Below the pieces are notes generated by a model that saw only the letters and a program-made list of their open reading frames with translations, had not been told where the DNA came from and did not search any database. 55,539 bases of DNA from DASPTT01 sp035623275 (GTDB taxonomy: Bacteria > Actinomycetota > Acidimicrobiia > Acidimicrobiales > UBA8190): assembly GCA_035623275.1 (NCBI GenBank), contig DASPTT010000155.1, forward strand, positions 1-55,539. Reading direction: 5' to 3'. Each line of letters starts with the position of its first letter. Position 1 is the first letter of the stretch. The position numbers and the translations under genes are program-made. Positions 8,241 to 18,958 of the stretch are shown here, in pieces.

Positions 8241-10976
8241 CTATGCGCGGCGGTCGTCGATCCCGTAGAAGAGCCGCTCGACGACCCGGCGGCAGCGGCG
8301 GGTGACCCGGCGGTACTCCTCGCGCAGGCTCACGGGCGTCGTGCCCAGGCTCCGAGCCAGGCGGGACAGCTGGTGGGCCTCGCTCGGGAGCGCGTCGCCG
8401 GGCGCGGCCCCGCCGGCCAGGGCCCCCACGAGGTGCCACCGGTTGCGGGTGTGCTCGCAGAACCGGTAGGCGTCCCGGAGGGCGTCGGCGTCCTCCGGCG
8501 CCAATCGGCCGCCGGTCTCCAGGTCGTCGAGGGCGGCCATCGTGCCCGCCCCGCGCACGCCATGGCGCAGCTGGAGCAGCTGCACCGTCCACTCGACGTC
8601 CGACAGCGATCCCTTGCCCAGCTTGAGATGGAACTGCGGGTCCTCGCGCGGCGGGATGCGCTCCCGCTCGATGCGCGCCTTCATCCGGCGCACGTCGACC
8701 TCCTCCTCGGCGGTGAAGGGCCGCCCGAACACGAAGTCGTCGATCAGGGCCACGAGGCGCGCCCCGAGCTCGACGTCGCCCGCCACGACCCGGGCGCGCA
8801 CGAGCGCCTGGCGTTCCCACGTCTCGGCCCAGCGCGAGAAGTAGGCGCCGTACCCGGCCAGGTCGCGCGAGAGGCGCCCCTGGGCCCCCTCGGGCCGCAA
8901 CGCCAGGTCGAGCGTGACCACGCGCTCGGCCGGGCTCGGACCGTGGACGAAGTGCAGGAGCCGCTCGGCCACGGCGTCGCCGTCGCCCCCCTGGTGCACG
9001 AAAAGCACGTCCAGGTCGCTGGCGTAGCTCATCTCGGCGCCACCGAGCCGTCCGAGGCCGACCACGCAGAACCCGCGACCCGCGCCGACCAGCTCCAAGG
9101 AGACCTCCAGCAGGGCCTCGGCGGTGGCGCTCAGCGCCGTGCCCGTGTCCTCCACCGGGTCCAGGTCGAGCAGGTCGCGCGCGGCGATGCGGACGAACTG
9201 GTCCTGGCGGGCGCGCACCAGCTGGCGCCGGCGTCCCGCGTCGTCGTCGGCGCGGACGGCACGCCCGCGGGCCTCGTCGACCAGGACGGCGCGTGTGGCC
9301 GGCACGAAGGTGGCGTCGTCGTCGATGCGGGCGATCAGCTCGGGGTTGCGCTCGACGGCCTCGGCCAGCGCCCGGCTCGAGCCGAGGAGGAGGCACAGGC
9401 GCCGGGCCGCCTCGGGGGACTCGCGGAAGGTGGCCACCATCACCGACCGGTGGTGTCCGTGGACCCACAGGTTGCGCAGGCCGAGGAGCCCCAGGTCGGG
9501 ATCGGGGGCGAGCGACAGCCAGTCGAGGAGCAGCGGCAGCATCTGCTCCATGAGCCGCGAGCTGCGTCGGAGGCCGCCGGCGAGCTCCGCGACCGCGGCC
9601 CGGGTGCGCGCCGCGTCGGCGAACCCGAAGGCGGCGAGCCGCGTCGCCATCGCGTCGGGGGTCATGCGGCGACCCTCGGCGGCTGGCAGCACCGCGAAGG
9701 ACTCGAGCAGCGGACGGAAGAACAGGCGCTCGTGGATGATGCGCACCTCGCTCTGGCACACCCGCAGCGCCTCGTCGAAGGCCGCCGGTGCCGTGCGCGA
9801 CGCGTCGTCCTCGTAGCCGAGGACCCGCGCCAGGCGCTCGTAGGCCTCGGGGTCGGTGGGCAGCGCGTGCGTCTGCTCCTCCTCGACCAGCTGGACCCGG
9901 TGCTCCACGGTACGCAAGAACCGGTAGGCGTCCGAAAGGAGCCGCGCGTCCTCCTCGTCGATGTAGCCCGCCTCGCCGAGCCGGGCCAGCGCCCCGAGCG
10001 TGGAGGGGTCGCGGATGTCGGGATCGTGACGGCCGTGGACGAGCTGGAGGAGCTGCACGGCGAACTCGACGTCGCGGATGCCGCCGGGCGAGCGCTTGAG
10101 CTCGCGCCGGCCCCGGGCCGCGTCGGTGGCCACGGCCTCGGTCCGCAGCTTCATGGCCCGGACCTCGGCCAGCTCGTCGGCCGTGATGGTGCGCCCCCAC
10201 ACGGCCGCGGCCGCCTCACGGGCGAACGCGGCGGCCAGCTCGTCGTCGCCCGCGACCGGGCGGGCCTTGAGCAGCGCCTGGAACTCCCATGTGGCGGCCC
10301 ATCGGTCCCAGTAGGCGCGGTAGCCGGCCAGCGTGCGCGTGAGCGGGCCGGACCGGCCTTCGGGTCGCAGGTCGGCGTCCACGCGAAAGGCGGCTCCCGC
10401 GATGCGCAGCACCGATCGCGCCAGGGCATCCGCCTCGGGGCGCCCCGCCGAGTCGCCGCCGCCCTCGCCGGCGACGAACATGACGTCCACGTCGCTGGCG
10501 TAGTTGAGCTCGCGTCCGCCGAGCTTGCCCATCCCCACGATGCAGAGCTCCGGACCGCCGGCGAGCGCCAGGGCGCGGGCCAGGACGCGCTCTGCCATGT
10601 CGGCCAGCGCCCGGCCCACGGCGGCGAGGTCGTCGTGCCCCAGCAGGTCGCGTGCCGCGATGCGCAGCAGCTCGCGGCGCTTGGCCCCGGCCAGCGCGTC
10701 GGCGTCCGCCGTGCGCGACAGGTCCACCGGCGCGGACAGGTCCTCGAGCACGCCGAGCGCCTCGGCGTCCGTCACCAGCACGCGGCCCAGCGAGTTCGAC
10801 GCCGCCGCCACCGCCACCAGGGCGCGCCCGGCGGTCGACGGCGCGTCGTCCTCCACGAGCCGGGCGAGGTCGTCGGGGCGCTCGTCGGCGAGACGCTCGA
10901 GGAGGCGTGCGACCACCGCGGGCGCGGCGCTGCGCGCGGCGGCGTCGAGCAGCTCCGCGGGCACCCCCGGTTGCAC
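8241..10976 (-). CDS. glnE: Bifunctional glutamine synthetase adenylyltransferase/adenylyl-removing enzyme
   Basis: Controls glutamine synthetase by adding AMP to it and taking it off, so it links nitrogen status to glutamine synthesis in the cytoplasm. The protein has the expected duplicated architecture: a first nucleotidyltransferase domain with GMGKLGGRELNYASDVDVMF near residue 155, and a second with GLGRLGGAEMSYASDLDVLF near 645, each followed by a helical GlnD-UR-like region with LKLGKGSLSDVEWTVQLLQL-type sequence. From the GTG at 10976 it has 911 residues, somewhat short for actinobacteria. No better in-frame start exists upstream short of nadE. It is divergent from nadE with 53 bases between starts. 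Confidence 0.93.
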   Translation of the reverse strand: MQPGVPAELLDAAARSAAPAVVARLLERLADERPDDLARLVEDDAPSTAGRALVAVAAASNSLGRVLVTDAEALGVLEDLSAPVDLSRTADADALAGAKRRELLRIAARDLLGHDDLAAVGRALADMAERVLARALALAGGPELCIVGMGKLGGRELNYASDVDVMFVAGEGGGDSAGRPEADALARSVLRIAGAAFRVDADLRPEGRSGPLTRTLAGYRAYWDRWAATWEFQALLKARPVAGDDELAAAFAREAAAAVWGRTITADELAEVRAMKLRTEAVATDAARGRRELKRSPGGIRDVEFAVQLLQLVHGRHDPDIRDPSTLGALARLGEAGYIDEEDARLLSDAYRFLRTVEHRVQLVEEEQTHALPTDPEAYERLARVLGYEDDASRTAPAAFDEALRVCQSEVRIIHERLFFRPLLESFAVLPAAEGRRMTPDAMATRLAAFGFADAARTRAAVAELAGGLRRSSRLMEQMLPLLLDWLSLAPDPDLGLLGLRNLWVHGHHRSVMVATFRESPEAARRLCLLLGSSRALAEAVERNPELIARIDDDATFVPATRAVLVDEARGRAVRADDDAGRRRQLVRARQDQFVRIAARDLLDLDPVEDTGTALSATAEALLEVSLELVGAGRGFCVVGLGRLGGAEMSYASDLDVLFVHQGGDGDAVAERLLHFVHGPSPAERVVTLDLALRPEGAQGRLSRDLAGYGAYFSRWAETWERQALVRARVVAGDVELGARLVALIDDFVFGRPFTAEEEVDVRRMKARIERERIPPREDPQFHLKLGKGSLSDVEWTVQLLQLRHGVRGAGTMAALDDLETGGRLAPEDADALRDAYRFCEHTRNRWHLVGALAGGAAPGDALPSEAHQLSRLARSLGTTPVSLREEYRRVTRRCRRVVERLFYGIDDRRA

Positions 10977-11017
10977 ACCGGCAGCTTGCCAAAACGGGAC
11001 GTGGCATGGCCCCCCGG

Positions 11018-11023
11018 TAGGCT
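11018..11023 (+). promoter_or_regulatory. -10 element TAGGCT of nadE (leaderless type)
   Basis: TAGGCT ends 6 bases before the GTG of nadE, with no ribosome binding site between them. Confidence 0.55.
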
Positions 11024-11029
11024 TCGACC

Positions 11030-12856
11030 GTGCCCCGCATTCGGCTGGCGCTGAGCCAGATCGACACCGTCGTCGGCGACCTCGACGCCAACGTGGAGCG
11101 GATCGTGGCCGAGGCGGCAAGAGCCGAGGAGGCCGGTGCGGATCTGGCGGCCTTCCCGGAGCTGACCGTCACGGGGTACCCGCCCGAGGACCTGTTGCTC
11201 AAGCCCGGGTTCGTCTCGGACAACCTCACCGCGCTCGACCGGGTGGCCGAGGCGAGCGGCGAGTGCGCGCTGCTCGTGGGGTTCGTCGACGTCGCCGGCG
11301 ACGCCAGTGTGCCCGAGGCCGTGGGCCGGGCCGCGGGACGGGACATCTCCTCGCTCGAGGCGGCCCTCGAGGGCACACCCCGGCTGCTGCGCAACGCACT
11401 GGCCCTCTGCGCCGGCGGGCGGGTCCTCGGCGTCTACCACAAGCACCTGCTCCCCAACTACGGCGTGTTCGACGAGGCGCGCTGGTTCGCGCCGGGCACG
11501 GGGGTCCCGCTCCTCTACGACGTCGCCGGGGTGCTCGTGGGCGTGTCGGTGTGCGAGGACCTGTGGTTCCCCGGCGGCCCGGTCCTCGCGCAGGCCCGCG
11601 CCGGCGCGACCCTGGTGGTCAACGCCAACGCGTCGCCCTACAGCGTGGGGCGCCTCGCCCAGCGCCACGCCGTCGCCCGGGCGCGGGTGGACGAAGCGGG
11701 CTGCGCGATCGCCTACGTGAACCAGGAGGGCGGTCAGGACGAGCTCGTCTTCGACGGCGGGTCCTTCGTCATGGACGGCGCCGGCGACGTCGTCGGCGAG
11801 GCGGCGCAGTTCGAGGAGTCGCTGCTCGTCTGCGACCTCGAGCTCGAGGCCGCGCCCTCGGCGACCGGCACGGTGCCCGCGCCCGCGGCGGCGCCGGCGG
11901 TGGTCCACGTGCGCGCCATCACCCGGGGCGGGGTGCCGCGGGCGGCCTCGGTCGCTGCCGCGCTGTCCGAGGAGGCCGAGGTCTACGGCGCCCTCGTCCT
12001 CGGGACCCGCGACTACGTGCGCAAGAACGGGTTCACCGACGCCGTGATCGGGCTCTCAGGGGGCATCGACTCGTCGCTCGTGGCGGTGGTCGCCGTGGAC
12101 GCCCTGGGGGCGGCGAACGTGCACGGCGTGTCGATGCCGAGCCGCTACTCGAGCGAGGGGTCCCGGAGCGACGCCGCCGCGCTGGCCGAGGCGCTGGGCA
12201 TCGAGCTGCTGACCGTGCCGATCGAGCCCGCACACGCGGTCCTGCGCGAGCTGCTGGCCGCGCCGCTCCGACGCGACCTGGTCGGTCTGCCCGACGAGAA
12301 CCTCCAGTCGCGCATCCGTGGTGTCCTGCTCATGGCCCTGTCGAACGCCGAGGGGTGGATCGTGCTCACCACGGGCAACAAGAGCGAGCTGGCCACGGGC
12401 TATTCCACCCTCTACGGCGACTCCGCCGGGGGCTTCGCGGTGATCAAGGACGTGCCCAAGACCCTCGTCTACCGTCTCTGCCGCTACCGCAACACGCTGG
12501 CCGGGACCGAGCTCGTGCCCGAGGCCGTCCTGACCAAGGCGCCCAGCGCCGAGCTGCGCCCGGACCAGCGCGACGAGGACTCGCTGCCCCCCTACGAGCT
12601 GCTCGACCCGGTGCTCCAGGGTCTCGTCGAGCACGACCGGTCGATCGCCGAGCTCGTCGAGGACGGCTACCCGTCCGACGTGGTCACGAGGGTGGCGGCG
12701 CTGGTGGACCTGGCCGAGTACAAGCGTCGGCAGTCGCCGCCGGGGGTCCGCATCACGCCCAAGGCCTTCGGCAAGGACCGCCGAATGCCGATCACCAACC
12801 GCTACCGTGAGCGTCTCCCCGTGCCGTCCCGCCCCGAGGGGGGACCCGAGCGATGA
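11030..12856 (+). CDS. nadE: Glutamine-dependent NAD+ synthetase
   Basis: Last step of NAD synthesis: it amidates deamido-NAD with ammonia released from glutamine. The 608-residue protein joins an N-terminal nitrilase-like glutaminase (about residues 1-270, triad Glu44 in FPELTVTGY, Lys138 in YHKHLLPNYG, Cys175 in VSVCEDLWF) to a C-terminal synthetase with the ATP-pyrophosphatase P-loop GLSGGIDSS near residue 343 and TGNKSELATGYSTLYGD. All three glutaminase residues are present, so glutamine should be the nitrogen donor. The stop overlaps the next start (ATGA). nadB and nadC of the same pathway lie at 32540-35184. Confidence 0.95.
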   Translation: MPRIRLALSQIDTVVGDLDANVERIVAEAARAEEAGADLAAFPELTVTGYPPEDLLLKPGFVSDNLTALDRVAEASGECALLVGFVDVAGDASVPEAVGRAAGRDISSLEAALEGTPRLLRNALALCAGGRVLGVYHKHLLPNYGVFDEARWFAPGTGVPLLYDVAGVLVGVSVCEDLWFPGGPVLAQARAGATLVVNANASPYSVGRLAQRHAVARARVDEAGCAIAYVNQEGGQDELVFDGGSFVMDGAGDVVGEAAQFEESLLVCDLELEAAPSATGTVPAPAAAPAVVHVRAITRGGVPRAASVAAALSEEAEVYGALVLGTRDYVRKNGFTDAVIGLSGGIDSSLVAVVAVDALGAANVHGVSMPSRYSSEGSRSDAAALAEALGIELLTVPIEPAHAVLRELLAAPLRRDLVGLPDENLQSRIRGVLLMALSNAEGWIVLTTGNKSELATGYSTLYGDSAGGFAVIKDVPKTLVYRLCRYRNTLAGTELVPEAVLTKAPSAELRPDQRDEDSLPPYELLDPVLQGLVEHDRSIAELVEDGYPSDVVTRVAALVDLAEYKRRQSPPGVRITPKAFGKDRRMPITNRYRERLPVPSRPEGGPER

Positions 12857-13539
12857 CCCGAGACCTCGACGACGCCCTGGCCATGTCGCTGGGCACGTCC
12901 GCCCTCGACGGACACGTCGCCGACGCCGGCGCGCTCGGGCTTGCCGCGCTCCAACGCCTGCTGGGGAGCTACGTCTGGGTGGAGCGCCGCAGCTTCGAGG
13001 TGCTCGGTTCGTGGGTGGCCAACGAGACCGTGCCCGAGGCGCGCATCGCCTTCGACGTCCAGAGCCGCTACCACGCCTGGCATGCCGAGCTGTTGGCCGA
13101 GCGCATGCCGGCCGTCGAGGACGTCGACCCCGCCGGGTTCGTGCTGCCGCCGAGCGCGGAGGTCGACCGTCTCCTCGCCTCGCTCGGCGGCGCGCCCGGC
13201 TCGGGCCCGGGCGGCGTGCTGGGGCCGTCGAGCGGCGGCACGCTCCTGCGCCTCGTGGGCCTGGCCCGGGTCCTGCTGCCGCGCCTCTCGGCCCAGTACG
13301 CGCGCCATCTCCAGCGCTGTGCGCTGGTGGCCGACGCCCCGCTGGCCCGGGCCATGCGCCTGGTCCTGCGCGACGACCGGGAGGCCTGGGTGGGGACCGA
13401 GGCCATGGTCCAGGCCCTGGTCCGGCGCCCGAACGACGTGGCAGTCGTCACCGCCCACCAGCAGGCGCTGGAGGAGCTGGTGGCGGGGGCGGGACCGGGC
13501 GTCGTGCCCTGGCCCGTCCCCGGTCCCGCCGGGCACTAG
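12853..13539 (+). CDS. Ferritin-like helical protein of unknown function
   Basis: A 228-residue, mostly helical protein that overlaps the nadE stop by four bases and so is translationally coupled to it. Two helices carry candidate metal-ligand patterns: YVWVERRSFEVLGSWVANE in the first and SRYHAWHAELLAERMP in the second, the E...ExxH-like arrangement seen in ferritin-like diiron proteins. A later helix contains HLQRCALVADAPLARAMR. A Gly/Pro-rich linker splits it near residues 115-135. I infer a ferritin-like fold; substrate and role are unknown, and the metal site is not complete enough to be certain. Confidence 0.6.
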   Translation: MTRDLDDALAMSLGTSALDGHVADAGALGLAALQRLLGSYVWVERRSFEVLGSWVANETVPEARIAFDVQSRYHAWHAELLAERMPAVEDVDPAGFVLPPSAEVDRLLASLGGAPGSGPGGVLGPSSGGTLLRLVGLARVLLPRLSAQYARHLQRCALVADAPLARAMRLVLRDDREAWVGTEAMVQALVRRPNDVAVVTAHQQALEELVAGAGPGVVPWPVPGPAGH

Positions 13540-13553
13540 AGGCGTTCGTTGGC

Positions 13554-13571
13554 CCGCGCAAGCTTGCGCGG
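13554..13571. terminator. Perfect 18-bp palindrome after the nadE unit
   Basis: CCGCGCAAGCTTGCGCGG is its own reverse complement and begins 15 bases after the stop of the ferritin-like gene. As RNA it would form a 7-bp hairpin with an AGCT loop. No U-tract follows, so it may be a GC-type terminator or a protein-binding site. Confidence 0.4.
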
Positions 13572-13641
13572 ATCCGACCGTTGCCACAAAGACCGAGGTC
13601 AACGGGCACGACTCGCGGAACGGGGGTCTTGACGTGGCCAG

Positions 13642-13647
13642 TAGACT
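13642..13647 (+). promoter_or_regulatory. Probable -10 element TAGACT of the sigma factor gene
   Basis: TAGACT lies about 155 bases before the TTG start of the sigma factor, giving an unusually long leader for this window. The leader contains the palindrome CGGCACGTGCCG and a two-codon frame ATG-TCG-TAG after a GGAGG sequence. Confidence 0.35.
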
Positions 13648-13802
13648 TCATCCACAGGTCTTGCTCGCTCGATAGCCCGGGGAGGCGGATGTCGTAGAGC
13701 GGACGACGACGGTGTGTGCCCAGGTCGGACGGCACGTGCCGGTGGCAGAGATCTTCTCGCCGGCTCCCCTGGCCGGCACAGGCGACGAAGGGTTTCGAGA
13801 CG

Positions 13803-14741
13803 TTGGCGAAAGAGCGCGTCGAGCGAGATGAGGAAGACCTCGTCCGGCTCTACCTGACCGACATCGGGCAGTACCCGCTGCTCACCAAGGACGACGAGGT
13901 GCGCCTGGCCCAGACCATCGAGGCGGGCCGCGAAGCGGAGCAGGAGCTGGCCGCCGCCACCAAGGCCGTCACCCCGACCAAGCGCCGCGAGCTGCGTCGC
14001 AAGGTCGCCACCGGCGAGGCCGCCCAGCAGACCTTCGTCCAGTCCAACCTCCGGCTCGTGGTCTCCATCGCCAAGAAGTACCAGGCGTCGGGCCTCCCGC
14101 TCCTCGACCTCATCCAGGAGGGGAACCTCGGCCTGATGCACGCGGTGGAGAAGTTCGACTGGCGCAAGGGCTTCAAGTTCTCCACCTATGCCACCTGGTG
14201 GATCCGCCAGGCCATCACCCGCGGTATCGCCAACACCGGGCGCACCATCCGCCTGCCGGTGCACGCCGGTGACACCCTCGCCCGGGTCCAAAAGGCCCAG
14301 GCCCGCCTCGAGCTCAAGTTCGGTCGTCCCGCGACCCTCGCTGAGCTCGGGGCCGAGGTCGAGATGCCCGAGGACAAGCTCATCGAGGCGCTGCGATTCC
14401 GCGCGGAGCCGCTGTCGCTCTCCGAGCCCCTGCGCGAGGACGGTGACGCCGAGCTCGGGGACGTCGTGGAGGACCGCTCCGCCGAGTCGCCCTTCGAGGT
14501 GGCGGCGACCTCCCTGCTGCCCGACGAGATCAACCGGCTCCTCTCCCCGCTCGACGAGCGCGAGCGCGAGATCCTGCGGTTGCGCTTCGGCCTCGACCGG
14601 GGCGAGCCGCGCACGCTCGAGGAGGTCGGCGAGCACTTCAACCTGACGCGCGAGCGGATCCGCCAGATCGAGGCGCGCGCCATGTCGAAGCTGCGCCACC
14701 CCTCCTCCGACACCGGCGCCCGCGACCTGCTGACGGTCTGA
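13803..14741 (+). CDS. RNA polymerase sigma-70 factor, primary/HrdB-like
   Basis: A group 1/2 sigma factor of 312 residues that directs RNA polymerase to -10/-35 promoters. Region 1.2 is DLVRLYLTDIGQYPLLTKDD, region 2 spans SNLRLVVSIAKKYQ to FSTYATWWIRQAITRGIAN, and region 4.2 is TLEEVGEHFNLTRERIRQIE. The long acidic region 1.1 of the housekeeping factor is missing, so it may be SigB/HrdB-like rather than the principal factor. I chose the TTG at 13803 because the coding pattern begins there and GAAGGG lies 10 bases upstream; an in-frame GTG at 13716 would add 29 residues with atypical codons. Confidence 0.85.
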   Translation: MAKERVERDEEDLVRLYLTDIGQYPLLTKDDEVRLAQTIEAGREAEQELAAATKAVTPTKRRELRRKVATGEAAQQTFVQSNLRLVVSIAKKYQASGLPLLDLIQEGNLGLMHAVEKFDWRKGFKFSTYATWWIRQAITRGIANTGRTIRLPVHAGDTLARVQKAQARLELKFGRPATLAELGAEVEMPEDKLIEALRFRAEPLSLSEPLREDGDAELGDVVEDRSAESPFEVAATSLLPDEINRLLSPLDEREREILRLRFGLDRGEPRTLEEVGEHFNLTRERIRQIEARAMSKLRHPSSDTGARDLLTV

Positions 14742-14751
14742 TCGCGGCATC

Positions 14752-14775
14752 GTCCCAGGTCAACGGGCCTGGGAC
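14752..14775 (+). terminator. Hairpin after the sigma factor gene
   Basis: GTCCCAGG and CCTGGGAC form a perfect 8-bp stem with an 8-base loop, 10 bases after the stop codon. There is no U-tract. It separates the sigma gene from the next promoter. Confidence 0.5.
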
Positions 14776-14792
14776 GGAGCCAGTGCCACGGG

Positions 14793-14798
14793 TAGGAT
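14793..14798 (+). promoter_or_regulatory. -10 element TAGGAT of the 24-residue peptide gene
   Basis: TAGGAT ends 8 bases before the GTG at 14807; the same geometry is found at many real genes of this window. Confidence 0.5.
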
Positions 14799-14806
14799 CG
14801 TTCCCC

Positions 14807-14881
14807 GTGAAGAAACTCATCATCCTCGCCGTCCTCATCGCCCTCGGGTTCATCGCCGCCAGGCGCCTGCGCGAGGCCTGA
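14807..14881 (+). CDS. 24-residue single-helix membrane peptide
   Basis: A tiny frame between the sigma factor terminator and the convergent HAD gene. It starts GTG and reads MKKLIILAVLIALGFIAA followed by the basic tail RRLREA: two N-terminal lysines, one hydrophobic helix of about 16 residues, and a charged end that would stay in the cytoplasm. It has its own -10 element, and hairpins bound it on both sides. The layout resembles the very short lysine-start membrane peptides that recur in actinobacteria (DLW-39-like), but it is much shorter and I cannot assign it to a family. Function unknown. Confidence 0.55.
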   Translation: MKKLIILAVLIALGFIAARRLREA

Positions 14882-14894
14882 TCCCGCCCCGGCG

Positions 14895-14910
14895 GGCCGG
14901 CCTGCCGGCC
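14895..14910. terminator. Convergent hairpin between the peptide gene and the HAD gene
   Basis: GGCCGGC and GCCGGCC form a 7-bp stem with a minimal CT loop, in the 42-base gap between two genes that end towards each other. It could stop transcription from both sides. Confidence 0.35.
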
Positions 14911-14923
14911 GGGCGCCCGGCGC

Positions 14924-15718
14924 TCAGGTCGGGTGCCGGCCCCGCTGGGCCAGGCGCCACACGAGCAGCAGCGCGCCGGTCGCGGCCAGCGCGCCCCCCG
15001 AGATCGCCGCCGCCGCCGGCAGGCTGGGCACCGGCACGCGGTCGCGCAGGCGGACCGGCCGGGTGAACTGGCGGACCTCCCAGTCGCGTTCGCGCGCCAG
15101 GCGCGCCAGGACGCGGTCGGGGTTCACCGCGACCGGGTGGCCGACGACCTCCAGCATGGGCACGTCGGTGTAGCTGTCGCTGTAGGCGTAGGACTCGGCG
15201 AGGTCGATGTGCTCGAAGAGCGCCAGGTCCCGGATGGCATCCGCCTTGAAGGGCCCGTAGGCGTAGAAGGCCATCTCCCCGGTGTAGCGGCCGTCGAGGT
15301 CCACGACCGCCCGGCTGGCGATCGCCCCGTCGACCCCCAGGTACTCGGCCAGCGGCTGGACGATCTCCTCGGGAGAGGCCGAGACGATGTACACCCTCCG
15401 CCCCTGGGCCTGGTGGAGTTCGATGAGGTCCAACGCCTCCGCGAAGATGATCGGCTCGACCACCTCGTCGAGCGCGTCGCGCACGATGCGCGACACCTCG
15501 CGCTGGTCCCAGCCCCTGGTGAGCGCCAGCACCTGCTCACGCACCCGGGCCAGCTTCTGCTCGCTCGCACCGAGATGGATGTAGACGAGCTGCGACGCCA
15601 GCGCCCGAGCGATGGTGGCCCTCGACACGAGCCCGCCTCGGTAGAGGGGGCGCCCGAAGGCGGCGATCGACGCCCGGGCGATCACCGTCTTGTCGAGGTC
15701 GAAGAAGGCGGCCTCCAC
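14924..15718 (-). CDS. HAD-IB (phosphoserine phosphatase-like) hydrolase with C-terminal membrane helix
   Basis: A 264-residue HAD phosphatase. Motif I is AAFFDLDKTVI (Asp nucleophile and second Asp present), motif II is IVSASPEE, and motif III/IV is YSDSYTDVPML. The sequence between motifs matches subfamily IB proteins related to SerB. Residues about 238-258 (LPAAAAISGGALAATGALLL) form a membrane helix, so the enzyme is probably anchored with its domain in the cytoplasm. The GTG at 15718 is chosen because TAGACT lies 7 bases upstream on this strand. The substrate cannot be told from sequence; small phosphomonoesters such as phosphoserine or a lysophospholipid phosphate are possible. Confidence 0.85.
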   Translation of the reverse strand: MEAAFFDLDKTVIARASIAAFGRPLYRGGLVSRATIARALASQLVYIHLGASEQKLARVREQVLALTRGWDQREVSRIVRDALDEVVEPIIFAEALDLIELHQAQGRRVYIVSASPEEIVQPLAEYLGVDGAIASRAVVDLDGRYTGEMAFYAYGPFKADAIRDLALFEHIDLAESYAYSDSYTDVPMLEVVGHPVAVNPDRVLARLARERDWEVRQFTRPVRLRDRVPVPSLPAAAAISGGALAATGALLLVWRLAQRGRHPT

Positions 15719-15725
15719 GACCGTG

Positions 15726-15731
15726 AGTCTA
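15726..15731 (-). promoter_or_regulatory. -10 element TAGACT of the HAD hydrolase (leaderless type)
   Basis: On the minus strand TAGACT ends 7 bases before the GTG at 15718. Confidence 0.5.
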
Positions 15732-15739
15732 CGAGCGCG

Positions 15740-16218
15740 AGGCCCCGACGAGATTGCGCTGCACGGCGTCCTCGGCATCGCCGGCGACCCTCCGACTCCA
15801 CCGGCGCGTGCACCGGCTGGTGTTCCCGACCGTCGTCGCCAGCTGCGCGTCGTGCACTTCGCGGTCGACCCCCGGGACGTGGGGAGCTGGAGTACGCAGG
15901 GCTGGCCCGGCCAGCGACGGCGCGGGGAGGAGGTCACGACGCATGGGGCCCGGGGTGCGCTGCGGGTGGCCGACGCGGGCCCGAGGGTGGCCGGCACCCG
16001 GCCCGTACCGGGACTCCCGACGTTCAGACCGTCCTGGCCGACGACAGCGGCCAGATCCTGCCGGTCTTCCAGGGACGGCGCGGATCCCGGGGATCCAGCG
16101 CGCCGCCTGGTGGCGGCGGGCATGGTGGGGGCGTGGGAGGGCCAGCTCGCCACCCTGAACCCCCGACGACGAGCTGATCGCAGGTCCCGACACCGACGTG
16201 GCCGAGCTGAAGGGTTGA
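15740..16218 (+). pseudogene. Decayed protein gene with several frameshifts
   Basis: The 715-base gap before hppA holds no intact gene, but coding-like pieces with G/C-rich third positions follow one another in different plus frames: LRVVHFAVDPRDVG near 15841-15882, RVADAGPRVAGTRPVPGLP near 15964-16018, DVQTVLADDSGQILPVFQG from 16019, LVAAGMVGAWEGQLATLNP up to 16163, and DDELIAGPDTDVAELKG ending at a TGA at 16216-16218. The last two join if one C is removed from a CCCC run at 16161-16164. This looks like a gene damaged by small indels. A distant resemblance to SseB-type domains is only a guess. 16219-16433 holds the hppA leader. Confidence 0.4.
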
Positions 16219-16433
16219 ACGCGGAGGGTGGCGCCTGCCCGGACGCCGACCCCGAGCGGCTCGCCGTCCTAATTGCCCGCTCGCGCGCCGAGTAAGTATC
16301 GTCACCCCGTTCCAGCGGGAGTTGCCGCGCCCGGCGCCGCCTCCCCGCCCCGGATCCGAGCACTGACCATTCCAATCCGCACCGAGGGCCCTCGCCGGTA
16401 CCTGGCGGGCCCGACCGAAGGGAGCAGCACCCC

Positions 16434-18773
<2,340 letters not shown>

Positions 18774-18882
18774 GGACGGTCCGGTCCCCCCGGGTCCCCC
18801 GCCCGCGGCGCCGGGCTCGCCCGGGCACCGGCCCTCGCGGCGTGGACCCCGGACGGTGTCGTCCCTGGTGAGAGCGCTGTGG

Positions 18883-18914
18883 CGCCCCCGGACCGGTCAC
18901 CGGCCCGGGGGGCG
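18883..18914 (+). terminator. GC-rich hairpin after hppA
   Basis: CGCCCCCGGACCGGT pairs with ACCGGCCCGGGGGGCG (one bulge and one mismatch). It lies 110 bases after the hppA stop and just before the topA -35 element. No long U-tract follows. Confidence 0.5.
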
Positions 18915-18917
18915 GTG

Positions 18918-18946
18918 TTGACACCGGCGCGTCCCAGCCTTCACTC
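18918..18946 (+). promoter_or_regulatory. Promoter of the topA-tmk-holB unit
   Basis: A consensus -35 TTGACA at 18918-18923 is followed after 17 bases by a weak -10, TCACTC. The ATG of topA is 12 bases further on, so the leader is at most a few bases long. Confidence 0.45.
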
Positions 18947-18958
18947 TTCCCCTCGACC

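Noticed and set aside
8373..11054. 893-residue open frame antisense to glnE
   Set aside because: It mirrors glnE, has no recognisable motif, and glnE itself has both nucleotidyltransferase domains intact.
13716..13802. Upstream in-frame extension of the sigma factor from a GTG
   Set aside because: Codons such as AGA and TCT and the sequence itself do not look coding; sigma homology begins right after the TTG at 13803.
15729..16193. 154-residue minus-strand frame in the gap before hppA
   Set aside because: No motif and unconvincing codon pattern; the coding-like signal in this interval is on the plus strand in shifting frames.
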